From an uncultured Oscillospiraceae bacterium (GTDB lineage: Bacteria; Bacillota; Clostridia; Oscillospirales; Ruminococcaceae): a DNA stretch of 9,445 bases. The position numbers and the translations under genes are program-made. Location: positions 1-9,445 of the forward strand of contig URGV01000059.1 of NCBI GenBank assembly GCA_900547455.1, written 5' to 3'. Positions 6,966-9,445 of the stretch are shown here, piece by piece. Below the pieces are notes generated by a model. It made no database searches. It was not told the origin of the DNA and saw only the letters and a program-made list of their open reading frames with translations. Position 1 is the first letter of the stretch. Every line of letters starts with the position of its first letter.

Positions 6966-7994
6966 ATGGAAATGATCCCTTTGCTGGAAAAGCTGACCCA
7001 GGCCTGCGGCGTCGCCGGAGACGAAGGGCCGATTGCGGACCTGCTGGAGCAGGAAATAAAGGACATCGGCCCGGTGCGCCGCACCCCGCTGGGCAGCTTA
7101 ATCTGTACCGTCAAACAGGAATCGCCTGAAAAGCCCCACGTGGTGCTGGAGGCGCACATCGACGAGATCGGCCTGATGGTCTGCGCCATCGATGAGGAAG
7201 GCTTTCTGAAAGTGACCCGCTGCGGCGGCATCGACCGCCGGGTGGCCACCGCCTCGCCGGTGCTCATCCACGGCAGAAAGGGCGCGCGGCGCGGCATCCT
7301 CTGCTCCGAGCAGAGCGACCCGAACAAGAACCCGACCCTCGAGCAGCTCTTTGTCGACGCGGGCATGAGCAAGGAACAGGCCGGGGAGGAGTTCCCCATC
7401 GGCACCAGAATCTCCTATATCGGCAGCCTGAAGCACCTGCTGGAGGGCAAGGTTTCCAGCAAGGCGCTGGATGACCGCTGCGGCTGCGCGGCGATGATCG
7501 AGGCGGCAAGGCTGCTCAAAGGCATGGACACCGACTGCTCGATCACCCTGCTGCTGAGCGTCATGGAGGAGGTCGGCGGCATGGGCGCGGCGACAGGCGC
7601 CTTTGCGCTGCAGCCGATCACCCACTGCGTCTCGGTCGATGTCAGCTTCGCCCTCACCCCGGAGCTGCAGGAGCACCAGGGCGGCAGGCTGGGCGACGGC
7701 CCGATGGTCGGCCACAACCCGATCTTGAGCCGCGAGGTCTCCGAGCAGATGCACGCGGTCGGCCTCGAGCAGAACATCCGGCATCAGGTCAAGGTCTACG
7801 CGGGCTACCGCACCGGCACCGACGCCGACGGGATTATCCTGGCGGGCGCGGGAGCCAGGGGCGCCTGCACCTGCGTGCCGCTGCGCTACATGCACACGCC
7901 GGTGGAGGTCATCAGCGTCGCGGATGTGGAAAACACCGCCCGGCTGGCGGCGGCCTATGTGGCGCAGATGGTAAGACCGGAAGGGGGCAGATAA
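6966..7994 (+). CDS. M42-family metallopeptidase (FrvX/TET aminopeptidase type), catalytically complete
   Basis: A predicted cytosolic zinc/cobalt aminopeptidase or deblocking peptidase of 342 residues. M42 enzymes typically form 12-subunit tetrahedral shells that trim short peptides. ATG at 6966 is chosen because AGGAGG (6952-6957) lies 8 bases upstream; the longer reading from 6912 starts inside the promoter. Metal and catalytic residues are all present: AHIDEIG (63-69; H64, D66), KALDDR (166-171; bridging D169), SVMEEVG (198-204; E201 general base, E202), SVDVS (223-227; D225) and RYMHTP (307-312; H310). An M42 beta-barrel dimerisation insert occupies about 73-160. The start of a second M42 gene lies 2 bases after its stop, so the two are co-transcribed. 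Substrate specificity (aminopeptidase versus endoglucanase-like annotation) cannot be read from sequence; peptide trimming is the safer call. Confidence 0.92.
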   Translation: MEMIPLLEKLTQACGVAGDEGPIADLLEQEIKDIGPVRRTPLGSLICTVKQESPEKPHVVLEAHIDEIGLMVCAIDEEGFLKVTRCGGIDRRVATASPVLIHGRKGARRGILCSEQSDPNKNPTLEQLFVDAGMSKEQAGEEFPIGTRISYIGSLKHLLEGKVSSKALDDRCGCAAMIEAARLLKGMDTDCSITLLLSVMEEVGGMGAATGAFALQPITHCVSVDVSFALTPELQEHQGGRLGDGPMVGHNPILSREVSEQMHAVGLEQNIRHQVKVYAGYRTGTDADGIILAGAGARGACTCVPLRYMHTPVEVISVADVENTARLAAAYVAQMVRPEGGR

Positions 7995-7996
7995 GA

Positions 7997-9016
7997 ATGG
8001 TACAGGAAATGACAAACTTCATCGAACAGCTGTGCATGGCGGACGGCATCTCCGGCCGGGAAGACCAGGTGCGGGAGCGGATTATCCGCCGCATCGACGG
8101 CCACTGTGAGTGGAAGGTGGACGCCAGAGGCAACCTGCTCTGCCACAAAAAGGGAAAGAACCCCGCGGCCAAAAAGGTGATGATCACCGCCCACATGGAC
8201 GAGGCCGGCTTTATGCTGACCGGCATCCGTCCGGACGGGCTGCTCAGCTTTGCCAACGTCGGCGACCTGGACAGCCGGGTGGTGCTGGGCAAGGCGGTGC
8301 GCATCGACGGCAAAACCATCGGCGTCATCGGCACCAAGCCGATCCACCTGCAGACCAAGGACGAGCAGGACCGCCCGGTTCCGTTCGACAAGCTCTACAT
8401 CGACATCGGCGCCTCCACCCGCGAGAGCGCGCAGCAGGCGGTTGCCCTGGGCGCGCAGGTCACCTTTGCGGGCGAAGGGACAGCGGCCTTCGGCGACGGC
8501 TATCTGACCGGCAAGGCGATGGAGAGCCGCGCCCTGTGCGCGCTGCTGGCCGAGCTATTGCGCCGGGAGTGGGAATTTGACATCGACGCGGTCTTTACCA
8601 CCAGCGCCCTGACCATGACCTCGGGAGCCGCCAACGCGGCCTTCGCGCTGCGGCCGGATGCGGCGATTGTGCTGGGCACAGCGCAGGCAGACGACGTGCG
8701 TGGCGGCGCGCGCCGCTGCCGGTTGGGCGGCGGCCCCGCCATCTGCCTGCACGATGCGACCACCTACTACGATCTGGGTCTCTACAACACCTGCGTGCAG
8801 ACTGCGCAGGAGAAGGGCCTTGCCTTGCAGCAGCTGGAGAGCAGCTCCCTCAAAAACGAGAGCCGCCAGATTCAGACCGCCTGCGAGGGCGTGAAGGTGC
8901 TGTCGCTGTCGCTCCCATGCCGCTATCCGTACTCCATCTCCGCCATGATTCAGCAGGAGGATCTGGAGCGCACCGGCAGCCTGCTGCAGGCGCTGGCAGC
9001 GGCGATCGCCGGGTAG
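7997..9016 (+). CDS. M42-family paralog lacking most active-site residues (probable pseudoenzyme)
   Basis: A 339-residue protein that aligns with the upstream M42 enzyme end to end. It shares the MADGISGRED start, AHMDEAGF (65-72; H66 and D68 kept), a barrel insert, GKAMESR (172-178), AAFALRP (214-220) and CRYPYSI (308-314). Key positions differ. The bridging Asp is Glu (E176). The Glu-Glu pair falls at A204-L205 when aligned through the FAL(Q/R)P motif. The next metal Asp falls at G227 or T228. The last metal His is Tyr (Y312). With at most part of one metal site left, peptidase activity is unlikely. The frame is intact, has AAGGGGG about 9 bases before ATG, and follows the complete paralog by 2 bases. 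Dead copies that decay would not look like this, so it may be a structural or regulatory subunit of a mixed M42 shell, or a binding protein. That role is inference. Confidence 0.85.
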   Translation: MVQEMTNFIEQLCMADGISGREDQVRERIIRRIDGHCEWKVDARGNLLCHKKGKNPAAKKVMITAHMDEAGFMLTGIRPDGLLSFANVGDLDSRVVLGKAVRIDGKTIGVIGTKPIHLQTKDEQDRPVPFDKLYIDIGASTRESAQQAVALGAQVTFAGEGTAAFGDGYLTGKAMESRALCALLAELLRREWEFDIDAVFTTSALTMTSGAANAAFALRPDAAIVLGTAQADDVRGGARRCRLGGGPAICLHDATTYYDLGLYNTCVQTAQEKGLALQQLESSSLKNESRQIQTACEGVKVLSLSLPCRYPYSISAMIQQEDLERTGSLLQALAAAIAG

Positions 9017-9024
9017 CCTTTTTT
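8993..9024 (+). terminator. Possible weak terminator at the end of the M42 pair
   Basis: CTGGC (8993-8997) can pair with GCCGG (9008-9012), with one G-U pair, and the inner CGGCGATCGCCG (9000-9011) is palindromic. A run of six T residues follows at 9019-9024, beyond the stop codon. The stem is short and offset from the T-tract, so this is tentative. Confidence 0.35.
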
Positions 9025-9168
9025 GCGAGGGGTTGCTCCTGCGAGGGGCTACGCCCCTCTGCGCTCCCCATGAGCAGGCGCTCCGCCCTGCGCCCCGGGG
9101 CTTTTGCGGGACGGCAGTCCCAGCACCCACTTGCAGGCGCTCCGCGAGATCATGGCTTTGCCATGATC
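9018..9168. repeat. Non-coding hairpin and short-repeat cluster, part 1
   Basis: No supportable gene. It contains the hairpins GAGGGGC/GCCCCTC around TAC (9043-9059) and a perfect 9-base stem GATCATGGC/GCCATGATC around TTT (9148-9168). A 13-base direct repeat GCAGGCGCTCCGC occurs at 9074-9086 and 9133-9145. The first 13 bases (CTTTTTTGCGAGG, 9018-9030) are identical to 1767-1779, which follows the abgB terminator. The style matches the leader at 33-181. Confidence 0.65.
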
Positions 9169-9175
9169 GGCACCC

Positions 9176-9209
9176 TTGGTGACTTTCTCCCCGATGAGAA
9201 AGTCACCAA
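9176..9209. repeat. Palindromic repeat, copy 2
   Basis: Arms TTGGTGACTTTCTC (9176-9189) and GAGAAAGTCACCAA (9196-9209) form a perfect 14-base stem around a 6-base loop. The first 32 bases match the element at 1-32 at 28 positions and in the same orientation. The stem is retained through a paired change. No T-tract follows. Confidence 0.82.
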
Positions 9210-9216
9210 AGAATCT

Positions 9217-9393
9217 CCCAGAGGGGTATCCCCCTCTGGGTACTCCCCTTGGGGGGCTATTATCATTCCCCCAGCGGCGGCAAGCGCCGCTCCCCCCAGA
9301 AAAAGAGAAACTCCGGGCAGCCCGCAGAAATCAAACCTAACTGCCGCGCCACGGATTGACAGCAGGAAGTGTGACCCCCGGTAGAGCTTGGGG
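9217..9393. repeat. Non-coding hairpin cluster, part 2, and plain intergenic DNA
   Basis: A perfect 10-base stem CCCAGAGGGG/CCCCTCTGGG (9217-9240, TATC loop) is followed by CTCCCCTTGGGGGG and by AGCGGCG/CGCCGCT (9273-9291). From about 9295 to 9393 I see no gene, promoter or repeat. Confidence 0.6.
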
Positions 9394-9442
9394 AGAAAAA
9401 AAGACCGATTCGCCCACCCATCTCAAAGTGGCAAATCGGTCT
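9394..9442 (-). terminator. Minus-strand rho-independent terminator of a gene beyond the window
   Basis: AGACCGATT (9402-9410) and AATCGGTCT (9434-9442) form a 9-base stem with partial inner pairing. On the minus strand it is followed by a run of seven T residues (A-tract at 9396-9402). It implies a convergent gene entering from the right, not visible here. Confidence 0.78.
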
Positions 9443-9445
9443 GGG

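Noticed and set aside
7098..8015. Long minus-strand open frame (305 codons) across the first M42 gene
   Set aside because: It is antisense to a clear M42 gene, its product is His/Ala/Arg-rich without a recognisable domain, and no ribosome binding site supports it. Long shadow frames are common in GC-rich DNA.
1..9209. Composite transposon or integrated element bounded by the two 32-base palindromes
   Set aside because: There is no transposase, integrase or target-site duplication, and the genes between are ordinary chromosomal operons with matched codon style. The palindromes are more likely dispersed intergenic repeats.
9018..9330. CRISPR array
   Set aside because: Repeats are hairpins of different sequence and irregular spacing; there is no regular repeat-spacer pattern and no cas gene.
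8917..9384. Plus-strand open frame at the right end
   Set aside because: It starts inside the second M42 gene in another frame and continues through the palindromic repeats; composition is not protein-like.

Overview
This window looks like chromosomal DNA of a GC-rich, low-GC-lineage-derived Gram-positive anaerobe, most likely a Clostridia member of the Oscillospirales/Ruminococcaceae type. The reasons are strong AGGAGG-type ribosome binding sites, sigma-A promoters with 17-base spacers and T-tract terminators, GC-rich coding DNA with AT-rich promoters, and gene families typical of that group. This placement is inference from style; no taxonomic marker gene is present.

Layout, left to right. 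Bases 1-218 are a non-coding stretch packed with short perfect hairpins, starting with a 32-base palindrome. Next is an AbgB-family M20 amidohydrolase (228-1676, TTG start preferred), closed by a strong terminator. Then comes an orphaned C-terminal scrap of a third ABC exporter (about 1846-1986) with its own terminator. After an AT-rich promoter with candidate operator dyads, there is a tight three-gene operon (2167-6795): a MarR-family regulator and two ABC exporter half-transporters. The operon ends in a strong terminator. A second sigma-A promoter drives two adjacent M42-family metallopeptidase-like genes (6966-9016). Bases 9017-9445 are again non-coding and hairpin-rich. They contain a second copy of the 32-base palindrome and end in a terminator for a minus-strand gene outside the window.

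How the genes work together. The MarR protein probably represses its own promoter and controls the exporter. The two ABC proteins have complementary defects: the first has Asp and Gln where the catalytic Glu and switch His should be, and the second has VSQGQ instead of VSGGQ. Together they should form one degenerate and one working ATP site, as in BmrCD/TM287-288-like multidrug exporters. The first subunit also carries a very long extracellular loop between TM1 and TM2. The amidohydrolase and the M42 pair are peptide/amide scavenging enzymes in separate transcription units, with no evident link to the exporter.

Most notable: (i) the second M42 gene has lost most of its predicted metal and catalytic residues yet is intact and sits 2 bases after a complete paralog, suggesting a pseudoenzyme partner; (ii) the 32-base palindromes at the two ends of the window differ by a compensatory base-pair change; (iii) the exporter has a large, low-complexity extracellular insertion on the degenerate-site subunit. 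I did not find a clearly new defence or mobile system.
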